A stretch of 64,000 nucleotides of DNA from assembly GCF_011605345.1 (NCBI RefSeq), contig NZ_JAAOXM010000002.1, positions 1,178,001 through 1,242,000 on the forward strand. Direction: 5' to 3'. Made by a program: the position numbers and the translations under genes. Source of the DNA: Burkholderia sp. D-99 (GTDB lineage Bacteria > Pseudomonadota > Gammaproteobacteria > Burkholderiales > Burkholderiaceae). Of the stretch, positions 19,353-28,843 are shown in pieces (within the stretch, counting starts at the first letter, position 1; each line of letters opens with the position of its first letter). Under the pieces are notes generated by a model. That model was not told the DNA's origin. It worked only from the letters and a program-made list of their open reading frames with translations, and ran no database searches.

Positions 19353-19668
19353 TTAACGCAGCCGCAGGGGGATGAACAGCGAGACGCCGGGCGCCGGTGC
19401 CGGCTCGTAAACCATCGGAGGCGCGGCATAAGCGTCATCCTCGCCATCGTAATAGCCGTCGCCTCCATGCCGGTGATGGTCGTAGTGGCGACCGCCCTGA
19501 TGCGTCATGCGCGTGATTGCCCTTGTCCCAGCCGTGATTCATTCTCTCCGCATGCAACTGCGGTGCAACGACAAGGCAGCCGAACGCAACGATCATGCCG
19601 ACGAGCCGCATGCCTGATCTCGGCGCCATCGTGTTTCGACGTGCGTGTCCGACAGAAACGTCCATCAT
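19353..19668 (-). pseudogene. small secreted protein gene with apparent frameshift
   Basis: AGGAG precedes two ATGs (19668, 19665). The first frame encodes a signal peptide ending near 'PQLHAERMNHGWDKGNHAHD'. The rest of the homology continues in the +1 frame from about 19510: HQGGRHYDHHRHGGDGYYDG through 'APAPGVSLFIPLRLR' to a stop at 19353. The intact paralogue at 24679-25077 ends 'SAPGVSLFIPLRFR' in one frame. So this copy carries a one-base insertion or equivalent, or the assembly has an error. As in the paralogue, a Spy-like gene lies just upstream. Confidence 0.65.
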
Positions 19669-19691
19669 GTTCTCCTGGGTACGATCCGGAA

Positions 19692-20649
<958 letters not shown>

Positions 20650-20768
20650 CGCAGGGGCAGCGCCCTGCGCGACCACGAAGCATCGAGTCGTCGCCGGTAT
20701 CCGGCGATATCGATAAGCGCGGCGGAATCGGTCGGCGCACCGGCGAGCCGATATTCCCGGTGTACCCG

Positions 20769-20784
20769 GGTACGGAACCGTACC
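20769..20784. promoter_or_regulatory. locus inverted repeat (site 9), facing the PRC gene
   Basis: GGTACG-gaac-CGTACC, then GACTTC. CAGCGT (20806-20811) starts 21 nt to the right; the PRC-barrel gene begins at 20894, giving a predicted leader of about 75 nt. Confidence 0.65.
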
Positions 20785-20893
20785 GACTTCCGATGCCGGT
20801 GCGCGCAGCGTTTTCTCGTGCGTCGAGTGCCGCTTTCGATGTCGAGGCCGTGCACGAGACGGATATTCCCGGAACTTGTCCAAGGAGGACATC

Positions 20894-21322
20894 ATGAGGA
20901 TGCTCCACACCCCCGATCGATCCGGGGATGACAGCAACGGGGGCAAGCTCGTCGAACGCGATGCCGGCGATGAACCCGCTCATATGGTGACAACCGCGGA
21001 TGTCCTGAAGGGCAGCAAGATCATCGCGTCGGACGGTGAGGACATCGGCAATGTTTTCGGCATTGTGCTCGATTTGCACCACGGCAGAATTGCCTACGCG
21101 GTGGCGTCCAGCGGCGGCACGGGCGAGATGCTTTGCGCCATTCCGTGGAGCGCGATGAAATACGATGTCGGCGACAAATGTTTCCATCTGGATGTGGCCG
21201 CCGCGCATGTCAAAAGCACCCCAGGCTTCGACGACGAGCATTGGCCGGTGATGACGCAATTGCAGTGGGGATTGTCGCTTCACCAGTACTACAACCGGGC
21301 GCCTTACTGGGTCGTCGGATAA
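20894..21322 (+). CDS. PRC-barrel domain protein, 142 aa
   Basis: One PRC-barrel domain at about 35-105: 'ADVLKGSKIIASDGEDIGNV' followed by 'HGRIAYAVASSGGTGEMLCAIPWSAM'. The C-terminal part ends 'SLHQYYNRAPYWVVG', a tail shared with the 40758 protein. No signal peptide, so cytoplasmic. AGGAGG lies 5 nt ahead of the ATG at 20894, which rules out the upstream in-frame start. It is convergent with the Crp/Fnr gene, with 13 nt between the stops. Confidence 0.85.
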   Translation: MRMLHTPDRSGDDSNGGKLVERDAGDEPAHMVTTADVLKGSKIIASDGEDIGNVFGIVLDLHHGRIAYAVASSGGTGEMLCAIPWSAMKYDVGDKCFHLDVAAAHVKSTPGFDDEHWPVMTQLQWGLSLHQYYNRAPYWVVG

Positions 21323-21335
21323 GGCGTAGTGGCGG

Positions 21336-22055
21336 CTAGAGTCGCTTCAGATCGGGAAGCAGGCGGTCGAATTCGCGCTTGACCACGCTGTAGCATTCGC
21401 ACACGCGCTTTTCGAGCCCGGGTCGGTCCAGCACCTCGATATGGCCGTAGTTGTAGCGGATGAGGCCCGCGTCCTGCAGCTTCAATGCTGCTTCCGTCAC
21501 GCCCGACCTGCGCACGCCCAGCATGTTGGCGATCAGTTCCTGCGTCATGCGCAACTGGTTCGACGGCAGGCGGTCGAGGCTGAGCAGCAGCCAGCGACAC
21601 AGCTGTTGATCGATCGAGTGATGCCGGTTGCATACCGCAGTCTGCGCCATCTGCGTGATGAGCGCCTGAGTATAGCGCAACAACAGGCGCTGCATCGCGT
21701 TGCCGCGCCGGAATTCCTCCTTCAGGATGCTCGCGTCGAGCCGGTAGGCCTGCCCCGCGCTTTGCACGACGGCGCGACTCGGCGTCGTTTCGCCGCCCAT
21801 GAACAGCGACACGCCGATCATGCCTTCATGGCCGACGATCGCGATTTCCGCGGACGAGCCATCCTCCATCACATACAGCAGCGACACGATCGACGTGGTC
21901 GGAAAATAGACGTGATGAAGCTGGCCGCCCGACTCGTACAGCACCTTTCCCAACGGCATCTCGACAAGCGTCAGGTGTGTGGCAAGGTGGGCACGCTCGT
22001 TCTCCGGCAGCGCAGCTAACAGGTGATTTTCGGTAAGGGGCGGGTTGTCCTGCAT
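21336..22055 (-). CDS. Crp/Fnr-family transcriptional regulator
   Basis: A 239-residue regulator: N-terminal cyclic-nucleotide-binding-like barrel (about 20-130), dimer helix, and C-terminal winged helix (about 165-225). The recognition helix region reads MLGVRRSGVTEAALKL (178-193), so the positions matching CRP Glu181 and Arg185 are Ser184 and Glu188. There is no N-terminal cysteine cluster for an FNR-type Fe-S centre; cysteines are at 142, 153, 219 and 221. TAGGAG precedes the ATG at 22055. It is the only intact regulator within the stress locus and is the best candidate to read the GTMCG-N4-CGKAC repeats, whose 5-4-5 shape matches the family. Confidence 0.88.
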   Translation of the reverse strand: MQDNPPLTENHLLAALPENERAHLATHLTLVEMPLGKVLYESGGQLHHVYFPTTSIVSLLYVMEDGSSAEIAIVGHEGMIGVSLFMGGETTPSRAVVQSAGQAYRLDASILKEEFRRGNAMQRLLLRYTQALITQMAQTAVCNRHHSIDQQLCRWLLLSLDRLPSNQLRMTQELIANMLGVRRSGVTEAALKLQDAGLIRYNYGHIEVLDRPGLEKRVCECYSVVKREFDRLLPDLKRL

Positions 22056-22243
22056 GCGTGGCTCCTACGCTTGCGCCCGGCTGACGAACGAGAATCCGAC
22101 CGATGTGGGCGCTGCGGGAATCGGCGGACGGGGCCAACCATCATATCTTACCGATCCGACGACCAGGCGGGACAGTGGCGGCAATGTGTCCCTTTTCTCG
22201 ACGAATTAGGGATGACCGTTCGAATGCGGATCTACCTTCAAAA

Positions 22244-22271
22244 ATTATAGTGCCGACACGTGTCTCATCAA
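22244..22271 (-). promoter_or_regulatory. predicted sigma70-type promoter of the Crp/Fnr gene
   Basis: On the minus strand TTGATG (22271-22266), a 16-nt spacer and a perfect TATAAT (22249-22244). It would start transcription near 22237, about 180 nt ahead of the regulator's ATG. No exact locus repeat is in the 22056-22517 gap, so the regulator may not need its own activation. The gap holds no gene I can support. Confidence 0.45.
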
Positions 22272-22403
22272 GGTGCACGGAGTCGCGCGTGCGCGATGCG
22301 GAACCGATATTTCACCGAGCAGTTGACGGGAAATCGATCGCGGTCGGCAGGCCTGAGCGGTGTCGACCGCGGAAGGATGAGCCGCGATGATGCGCGCGCG
22401 TCC

Positions 22404-22419
22404 GCTCCGTTGCCGGACA
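22404..22419. promoter_or_regulatory. degenerate locus inverted repeat (site 10)
   Basis: CTCCG-ttgc-CGGAC, one mismatch in the left arm. No convincing hexamer at the usual distance on either side, and no obvious target gene. It may be a decayed site. Confidence 0.25.
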
Positions 22420-22517
22420 GGCGCCACACGAGCACGGTTACGCGCCGTTCAGGCGAGTCGAATTCAGATCCGCCGCCGCGTCCTCAGGGCGCCGCGTCTG
22501 CCGGCTCACGCTGGGCA

Positions 22518-23105
22518 CTACAGTGTCTTCAGCTTCGAGATCTTCGTTCCTTCAAGCGTCACACCCGCCATCAACCCGCTGTTCGTCAGCACGAATGCTT
22601 CGATCGGCGCGGTCGCGGTGCTGGTGTCGACATTGCCGTTCGCACCAACTTTCAGGACTGCAACTGATGCGTCGCCGCCTGCCGACCAGCCTTCGCTGCT
22701 ACGGAACCGATTAAGCGCGTCCTCGGTCATGAACAGGAAAATGATGGCTTTCGATTGTGCGCCGATCTGCGGCCCGATCGAGCCGGTCGTGGTGCTGTAG
22801 TACCCGACGGTGCTGCCGGCCACGCGCAGCGAGCCTTCACCATACTGACCGCCGATCCAGAAGCCGGCCGCGATGACCGACGGGAACACCAGCACGCCAC
22901 GCGCCTTGCCGACGAGTTCATGCGAGCCGTTGGCGCTGGAGTAAAGACGTGCGAGGGTCGAGTCGACACCCGCATCGATGGTGTGGCGTTTATCGGTCTG
23001 GTGGCCGCTGGCGTCGGACGTTCCGGTCATCGTGCAACCCGAAACCGCGAGGGAAACAGCCAGGATCGATCCCGGCGTACCCCATAGAAATGTTCGTCGT
23101 AGCAT
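22518..23105 (-). CDS. SYLF/Ysc84-like lipid-binding lipoprotein
   Basis: A 195-residue protein with a lipoprotein signal (lipobox ...VSGC) and a SYLF (Ysc84 actin-binding-like) domain covering most of the mature part: 'ARGVLVFPSVIAAGFWIGGQ', YGEGSLRV and 'GLMAGVTLEGTKI'. SYLF domains bind phosphoinositides or other lipids; the bacterial role is unclear. Two ATGs (23108, 23105) follow AGGAG; the second has normal spacing. A paralogue is at 34323. Site 11 lies about 58 nt upstream. Confidence 0.85.
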   Translation of the reverse strand: MLRRTFLWGTPGSILAVSLAVSGCTMTGTSDASGHQTDKRHTIDAGVDSTLARLYSSANGSHELVGKARGVLVFPSVIAAGFWIGGQYGEGSLRVAGSTVGYYSTTTGSIGPQIGAQSKAIIFLFMTEDALNRFRSSEGWSAGGDASVAVLKVGANGNVDTSTATAPIEAFVLTNSGLMAGVTLEGTKISKLKTL

Positions 23106-23163
23106 CATCGTCTCCTGATTGTTGCCCGAGCTTTCGAGGCTACGTCAGGACGGCCACGGATGC

Positions 23164-23179
23164 GGTACGACAGCGTACA
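23164..23179. promoter_or_regulatory. locus inverted repeat (site 11), facing SYLF gene
   Basis: GGTACG-acag-CGTACA. Read leftward, GCATC follows and TAGCCT (23142-23137) starts 21 nt away; the SYLF gene starts at 23105. The layout is nearly identical at site 17 ahead of the SYLF paralogue. Confidence 0.65.
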
Positions 23180-23472
23180 AAGGCGCAACATCCGCGTTGT
23201 CCCGCGTCGCGTTCGGCTTCGCGGCACGTGCAGCGTGTGCGGGTGAATGTCGGTCGATGCCACGCAACCGGTCCGTCTCCGCAAGCGTCCTTCACCGTAC
23301 AGACACGCCATCTCGTTGTCGGGACGATGTCCTCTGCAACCATCCGTTCGTTCGTGCGTGACCTGTACACGCACATCGACGTGGTTCACGTCAGCGGTGA
23401 ATGATTCCGTCATTCGTCTCCGGTCGATCAAACGAAGCAACGTGCCTGGATGCGACTGGCAAGGAGAGCAAC

Positions 23473-23706
23473 ATGCGTGCGTCTGTCTATGTCTGTCTTG
23501 CGGCTATTGCAACCGTGCTTGCCGGATGCCTTTGGGTACCCGGTGAGGGCTATCGCGGCGATCGAAACGGGGGGTATGGCGGTGCGTATGGCGGCGGTCA
23601 CGAAAGCGGATGGAATCGAGGCGACACTTCGCGCGACCACATGAATCATTCCGGGCGTTCCGATGACCAGGGGCCGCATGGGGCAGGGCAACGGGAAGGA
23701 TGGTAG
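23473..23706 (+). CDS. small Gly/His-rich lipoprotein, 77 aa
   Basis: MRASVYVCLAAIATVLAGCL is a lipoprotein signal with lipobox LAGC (16-19). The mature part is low-complexity: GGYGGAYGGGHESGW and then 'HMNHSGRSDDQGPHGAGQ'. AAGGAG precedes the ATG by 6 nt. It is likely an outer-membrane-anchored, disordered, possibly metal-binding peptide, which is inferred from composition only. No inverted repeat was found upstream (23180-23472). Confidence 0.7.
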   Translation: MRASVYVCLAAIATVLAGCLWVPGEGYRGDRNGGYGGAYGGGHESGWNRGDTSRDHMNHSGRSDDQGPHGAGQREGW

Positions 23707-23951
23707 GTCGGGGCTGCGGCCATCACATGAAAACAGCGTCCTTCCGGTGCGCTTCATCATGACCGATGCCGCGGCTTCGTAACGCACACGTCACCGTGTC
23801 GAAGTTCGCCTGTCATATCCCGTTGTACGGCGATTCTCCCAAACAGATCGATCGGAGGAAACGACCGGCAGTCGCCATAGATGGCCGGGCCGCGTCGTTC
23901 GCCATTCGATCGCGTAGTTTCGCGAAGCTGGCGACCCGGGTACCCCATCGC

Positions 23952-24503
23952 TCACGTCCTGCCAGACTCGAGCAGGTTCTTCAGCGCCGCCATCTGTTCC
24001 TTCTGCATGTTCAGCAATTCAGTCCATTGCTCCTCGCGCAACCCGTCCAATTTTTCATGGAGCAACATGATCTCGAGTTCGGCCTTCAGATTGATTTCGT
24101 AATCGTGTTCGGCAGAGACCCGGTCCTTGTATGACTGCCGGTTCTGCGCCATCAGGATAATGGGTGCCTGGATAGCTGCCAGCATCGAGAGAAACAGGTT
24201 GAGCAGGATATACGGGTAAGGATCGAAGGTCTTGCTGTACGTTGCCAGAATCAGCGAATTCAGACTGACCCAGACGACCATGACGACGACAAAGCACGTG
24301 ATGAATATCCACGACCCGCCGAAGGCGGCAACGGCATCTGCCGCGCGCTGGCCGCGCGTTGCCGCTTCCTCCAGTTCTTTCGTGGAGTCTCTCGCTATGC
24401 GCTTTCGTTCCGAAACGAGACGTGCAACATTCTTCGAGCGCTCGTCCAATGATTCATAGGGTACGCCAAAGAATTTTTCGGCAAGCTCCGCAGGTTTATG
24501 CAT
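23952..24503 (-). CDS. DUF1003 membrane protein
   Basis: A 183-residue protein with two closely spaced hydrophobic helices: 'WIFITCFVVVMVVWVSLN' and 'YILLNLFLSMLAAIQAPIIL', the DUF1003 signature followed by MAQNRQ. A long charged C-terminal helix follows (LKAELEIMLLHEKLDGLREE). Function unknown; inner membrane. The ATG at 24503 is chosen for the GGAGG upstream; the frame is open to 24527. No locus repeat was seen upstream. Confidence 0.85.
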   Translation of the reverse strand: MHKPAELAEKFFGVPYESLDERSKNVARLVSERKRIARDSTKELEEAATRGQRAADAVAAFGGSWIFITCFVVVMVVWVSLNSLILATYSKTFDPYPYILLNLFLSMLAAIQAPIILMAQNRQSYKDRVSAEHDYEINLKAELEIMLLHEKLDGLREEQWTELLNMQKEQMAALKNLLESGRT

Positions 24504-24678
24504 GTTGCCCTCCGCGCGGTCGCGCAATCCGAACAGAATGGAATCGCAATAAGGTCACGGCAAAAGGCTGGTTGCGCAGTAATCGCGAAGCAAAGAAACC
24601 GAGACAGGCCGAACAGCGGTCTCTCCCGGCTTCGTTGCCATCCGACCCAGCAGACAAAGCCCCGTGCGATTCCGCACC

Positions 24679-25077
24679 CTACCGGAATCGGAGCGGTATG
24701 AACAGGCTGACGCCTGGCGCCGACTGCGGGGCATAGACCACGGGTGGTGGCGCATACACATAGTCCCGGTTGTCGTAGTAGTCGCCGCGACGGTAGTCAT
24801 TGCCCGGATTTCGATAAACCTGCCGATTGCCGTGATCCCACTGATGCCCGTGGTTCTGCCAATAACCGTTACCCGTGCGATGCTTTGGTTGGCTTTGGTA
24901 ATGCTGATAGCCGTCATTCGCGCCATGCTGCTGTTGGTTATCGTAGTAGTTGCCGTAGTCTGCGCCGAAAGCCGGCCCCATGGACATGCCGCCAATGGCC
25001 AAGGTCAAGCTGACCGTCGTCATGATTCTGGTCATCATCGAGCCGATGAACGCGGTGCGTACTTCTGGGGTTTTCAT
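24679..25077 (-). CDS. small secreted Tyr/Asn/Gln-rich protein, 132 aa
   Basis: MKTPEVRTAFIGSMMTRIMT leads into a signal peptide ending near PAFGADYG. The mature protein is rich in Tyr, Asn, His and Gln (YGNYYDNQQQHGANDGYQHY) and ends 'APQSAPGVSLFIPLRFR'. AGGAG precedes the ATG at 25077. The intact member of a pair whose other copy (19353-19668) is frameshifted; both lie directly downstream of a Spy-like gene. The conserved C-terminus suggests an outer-membrane or envelope role, but no function is known. Confidence 0.75.
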   Translation of the reverse strand: MKTPEVRTAFIGSMMTRIMTTVSLTLAIGGMSMGPAFGADYGNYYDNQQQHGANDGYQHYQSQPKHRTGNGYWQNHGHQWDHGNRQVYRNPGNDYRRGDYYDNRDYVYAPPPVVYAPQSAPGVSLFIPLRFR

Positions 25078-25148
25078 GATGTTCTCCTGTCTGAGATCCG
25101 GGACCTGAATGCGGCACCGGTCCGTTTCCCGCTGCGGGTGTCTCGAAA

Positions 25149-25631
25149 TCACCCCTTCTTTGCGGAGCGGTGATGGTCAGTCCGGAAGATCAGATCGGCA
25201 TTCTTCTTCTGGGCGTCGGACATGCTGTCGTACAGCGCCTGAAACGCGGGAGTGAGTTTTTTGATGCCGTCCGCATGGGCGTCGGCGACCTGGCCATAGG
25301 ACTTGAGATCGTCGACGGCGCTCATGCTGTTGGCATGACTGGTTCGAGCCTGTCTGAGCGAGTCCATCGTGCCCGCATTGTCGCGCATGACCTGCGCGAC
25401 CTTGTGCCAAAGTTCTTCCTGTGCCGCGGTGATCTGAAGCCTGTCGTGAAGGTTATTGATGCGCGTATCGATCTGGTCGTGGGTCGCAACGGTCTTCGCG
25501 CTTGCAGGTGCTTGAGTCTGCACGGGGGAGGCAGCGCTCGCAGGATTGGCGAATGCCGTTATCGCGAGAAAAACCGCTATCGCGAGCGCCGGTGCAGTTC
25601 GCGGTCGGGATGGAGGGGCAATGAGTCTCAT
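25149..25631 (-). CDS. Spy/LTXXQ-like periplasmic protein
   Basis: Paralogue of the 19692 gene: 160 residues, signal peptide ending near FANPASAA, then 'RLQITAAQEELWHKVAQVMRD' and 'LYDSMSDAQKKNADLIF'. Periplasmic, helical, with a likely chaperone-like or adaptor role by family. GGAG precedes the ATG at 25631. The small secreted gene follows after 71 nt. Repeat site 12 lies about 105 nt upstream. Confidence 0.75.
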   Translation of the reverse strand: MRLIAPPSRPRTAPALAIAVFLAITAFANPASAASPVQTQAPASAKTVATHDQIDTRINNLHDRLQITAAQEELWHKVAQVMRDNAGTMDSLRQARTSHANSMSAVDDLKSYGQVADAHADGIKKLTPAFQALYDSMSDAQKKNADLIFRTDHHRSAKKG

Positions 25632-25734
25632 GATCGATCTCCAAAGGAATTCGATGGACTCACGAAGGGATTGCCGTCATTGCGAGCGAGTTCGATCGAA
25701 TGGATCATCTGTGCGCCGACGCCCGACCGACGTC

Positions 25735-25750
25735 TGTCCGGTGCCGGACG
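25735..25750. promoter_or_regulatory. locus inverted repeat, GTCC type (site 12)
   Basis: TGTCCG-gtgc-CGGACG. Read leftward GAC follows; the hexamer at the usual distance is CACAGA (25713-25708), which is weak. It faces the Spy-like gene at 25631. Confidence 0.5.
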
Positions 25751-25849
25751 CTTGCGCGCTGGCGTTGCACTACCGAATCGCCGGCGTAGCGCGCGACCCG
25801 ACGCGAAGACTGGCGCTTGCGCTGCAAATGCAACAGCCACATGCCCTTG

Positions 25850-27847
25850 TCACCGTATGCCCGTTACGGCTGCAACGCCGTCAGGCTTCGGCCCGGAGCC
25901 GAACGCGCTTGCCGTGCCGGTCGAGACAATGCATGCGTTGACCATATCCCGGACCGAAGTGGCATAGTGATCGGCGCCGATCGCACTCCGGAGATCCTCG
26001 GGCCATTGACCGGTATCGCCTGCCGGCCAGAGGCCGACGACGATCAGCGCGTCCGGCAAGCGCTGCCGCACGCGTCGCAAAAGGTAACGCAGGTGCGACG
26101 GGATTCCATTGATGGCTAGATAAAAAATGCACACTATCGTCACTGCGGTGACGTCCAGACCGTCGATCCGGACGCGCGAGGCCGCGTCATGGTTGACCAC
26201 CCGACAATCGAGATCGTGCTTGCCGAGAAGCTGAACGAGAATGGCCGATGCCAACTCGTCGAGCGCCCCCCGGCCTGCTATGCAAAGGACCTGATTGTCG
26301 GCATGCCGAACCGGGCGAGCTTCGATGCCGGGCGAAGAAGCGTTCCGAGCCGGTTGGCACGATACCTTTTGTCCGGCAGCAGGCGCAGCCGGTGCGCCCC
26401 GGTCGGCCGCTGCTGCATCGGTAGCCGGATCGGTGTCCGCGAAACCGTCCAGGCCCTCGATGAGGTCGTTGACCGTGGTCTCGATTCGCGCCAGTTGTGC
26501 CGGCGTTACGCCGCCGCGCAAGACATCGTCCGCCGCAAGCTGCAAGCCCTTGAGAACGATTTCATCGTAATAGGAGGACAGCGGCCGGTCGCGAAGCAGT
26601 ATCCTGGCTTGCTCTACTGCGTCATCGGGGTCGCCGGCGAGCGCTCGCTGGTAGAAATTTTCGACTGGAGACAGCGCGGGCTGGTCGCCAAGCAGCACGT
26701 CGAGAAATTCGAGCCGCGTAACATGGCGACCGAGGACCAGCAGGCAAAGTGTCAGCGGAGTGGACAGGATGAGCCCGATTGGCCCCCATATCCAGCTCCA
26801 GAAAATCGCAGCGACGACGACCGAAAACGGGGAAAGGCCGGTGCTATGGCCGTACAGCAGTGGCTCGACGGCCTGACCGGCCAGCAGCTCGACGGTCACG
26901 AAAAGCACCAGCGACCAGATCGCCATCGACCACTCCGGACTGACGGCTGCGGCTAGTGCGGTAGCCAGAATGGCGGAGATCCAGATTCCGACGTAGGGGA
27001 CAAGACGCAACAGCGCGGCCAGAATCCCCCACAGCACCGGACTGGGTACGCCAATGATGAACAGCCCGGTCCCGATCACGACGCCCACGCCCGCATTCAA
27101 GCCGAGTTGCGAAACGAAATATCGACTGAGGCGCCGCGCGGCTTCGTCCATTGCGGTGGTGGTCCGATGGAGATCTCTCGAACCGAACAAGCGGATAGCC
27201 CGGTCCCGAAGATCATCGCGCTGCAACAGAATGACGATGGTGACGACAAATACGATGAAGGCTGTCTCGAGTGGACTGACGACGGGAGACAGTATGCGCC
27301 GTGCAAGCTGGAATGGTGTCTGGGCCGGCTCGCGCACCTCGACGGGAAGCGCCGCAGGCGGTTGGGTGCCGGACGAGGATGAGGAAGATTCGCGTATCGT
27401 TTTCGGCTGATCGACGGTTGCCCGTTGAAGCGCCTGACCGGCGGTACCCGCCAGCTGGTTCAATTTTCCAACCGTGAGCCCATGCACGACAGAGATCTTC
27501 TTGTCGATCGTCGCCTGATAACGGGGGATGCCGACAGCGAGGTCCGTGATCTGGGTGGCGATTATCCCCCCAAGCACGACGATCACCGAGACCGACATCG
27601 TCACCGCAAGGAGAACCGAGGCCACGTGGCCAAGCTTGATGCGGCCAAGAAGATTGGCGAGGGGAGCGACCAGGAAGCTGAGCAGAATCGCCAGCGTGAA
27701 CGGGATTAGGATCTCGCGCGCAAAATAGAGCGCGGCGATGACCGTGACGCCAACGGCAAGCGTAATCAAACCCTGCACGCTGGGTGTTTCAGGAGGCTCG
27801 ATGCGCGCTGCTGGCCTCGCGGGGCGCAATTCCTTGAAATCGAACAT
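25850..27847 (-). CDS. AI-2E-family transporter with long C-terminal domain
   Basis: A 665-residue permease of the AI-2E (PerM/TqsA-like) family. The N-terminal 380 residues contain about eight hydrophobic segments, with 'SPVLWGILAALLRLVPYVG' and 'PLLYGHSTGLSPFSVVVAAI' matching the family's conserved core. The family is usually about 350-380 residues. Here a soluble extension of about 280 residues follows: a helical part, a low-complexity Asp/Ala linker and a Rossmann-like segment (VLCIAGRGALDELASAILVQ ... PDALIVVGLWP). Substrate unknown. It may be driven by site 13, which faces it. Confidence 0.8.
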   Translation of the reverse strand: MFDFKELRPARPAARIEPPETPSVQGLITLAVGVTVIAALYFAREILIPFTLAILLSFLVAPLANLLGRIKLGHVASVLLAVTMSVSVIVVLGGIIATQITDLAVGIPRYQATIDKKISVVHGLTVGKLNQLAGTAGQALQRATVDQPKTIRESSSSSSGTQPPAALPVEVREPAQTPFQLARRILSPVVSPLETAFIVFVVTIVILLQRDDLRDRAIRLFGSRDLHRTTTAMDEAARRLSRYFVSQLGLNAGVGVVIGTGLFIIGVPSPVLWGILAALLRLVPYVGIWISAILATALAAAVSPEWSMAIWSLVLFVTVELLAGQAVEPLLYGHSTGLSPFSVVVAAIFWSWIWGPIGLILSTPLTLCLLVLGRHVTRLEFLDVLLGDQPALSPVENFYQRALAGDPDDAVEQARILLRDRPLSSYYDEIVLKGLQLAADDVLRGGVTPAQLARIETTVNDLIEGLDGFADTDPATDAAAADRGAPAAPAAGQKVSCQPARNASSPGIEARPVRHADNQVLCIAGRGALDELASAILVQLLGKHDLDCRVVNHDAASRVRIDGLDVTAVTIVCIFYLAINGIPSHLRYLLRRVRQRLPDALIVVGLWPAGDTGQWPEDLRSAIGADHYATSVRDMVNACIVSTGTASAFGSGPKPDGVAAVTGIR

Positions 27848-28138
27848 GACGGCTAACGCCCGCGATATCGTCCATTCTGATGGGTGCTTTCGGCGCGGAT
27901 GCGTCCCATGCAGGCCGAAAAAACTCGACTTGCCAACCCAACCCCATTGGCGATCGGCCCGTCGATTCAGACACTGCGACGGGCGATCGACGCGTTGCGT
28001 CAGCGATCACTCTCGTGCATGTCACGCGGCGCGGCGTGGCGGGAACGATGAAAGTAAAACGGGACGATACGTATCGAACGCGATAAAACAGACACTTCGA
28101 GTGTACGGCCTACGTTGCTCGCAGTCTGGATTGAAGTC

Positions 28139-28154
28139 GGTACGGTGCCGTACC
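28139..28154. promoter_or_regulatory. locus inverted repeat (site 13)
   Basis: GGTACG-gtgc-CGTACC. The GACTTC flank lies on the left, and CAACGT (28117-28112) starts 21 nt leftward, so the predicted direction is toward the AI-2E transporter. The DUF3309 gene at 28447 is on the other side. The 27848-28446 gap holds no further gene I can support. Confidence 0.55.
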
Positions 28155-28446
28155 TGGGACACAGTCATGCCAGGGCACGCTGACGACGCGAAGAGTCGAG
28201 TTCGCTGCGGCGTTCCCGATCCCGGGGCGGCAAAACGGATATCTCGATGTCCTCCACCGTACCGACTGCGTGGCTGATCGATGTCAATTTCACTTTGCCG
28301 GGCAGGTTTCTCACTCACATTGCAGATGTCCAACGGCATCAAATTGAACTGTGCGGCGATACCTCTCGCAAGGCCCGGAAGGTTCCGGGTCCCAAGCGCG
28401 GGCGGCGACGGGTTCGTCGAAACACTGAGTCGAAAGGAGAAGGCCC

Positions 28447-28602
28447 ATGTTGGGAACAATATTGATCGTCGTGCTGGTGCTCGTATTGATCGGTGCGATA
28501 CCGACCTGGCCGCACAGCCGTTCGTGGGGCTATATGCCCAGCGGCTTGCTGGGCGTGGTGCTGCTCGTCGTAGTTGTGCTCCTCCTCCTGGGGCGGATAT
28601 AG
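28447..28602 (+). CDS. DUF3309 small membrane protein, 51 aa
   Basis: Paralogue of the protein at 12184: a hydrophobic first helix (MLGTILIVVLVLVLIG), the conserved loop IPTWPHSRSWGYMPSG, and a second helix ending LLLLGRI. A purine-rich AAAGGAG lies ahead of the ATG. Predicted inner-membrane peptide of unknown function. It could share a transcript with the gene at 28844, 241 nt downstream, though the gap is long. Confidence 0.85.
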   Translation: MLGTILIVVLVLVLIGAIPTWPHSRSWGYMPSGLLGVVLLVVVVLLLLGRI

Positions 28603-28843
28603 GAGGCTCGAGAATCCTGTCGGGAAAGGCCCCTTCGTGGATCATCGTTGCCGTACCGTTGCAACTCGAAACGGGTGGCCGCCGCGCATCCGTGAGACCG
28701 GGGCGGCGCGCTTGCGGTTGCCGGGTATGACGCGGCAAGTGCCGCCTTGCGCAGATCGCCCGCAATCGATTCCGACGCAAGGCGGCCGGGCAGGTGGTAC
28801 GGCTAACGAGCATGGAGGACTTATCCGGTCCGCGCAGACTGTC

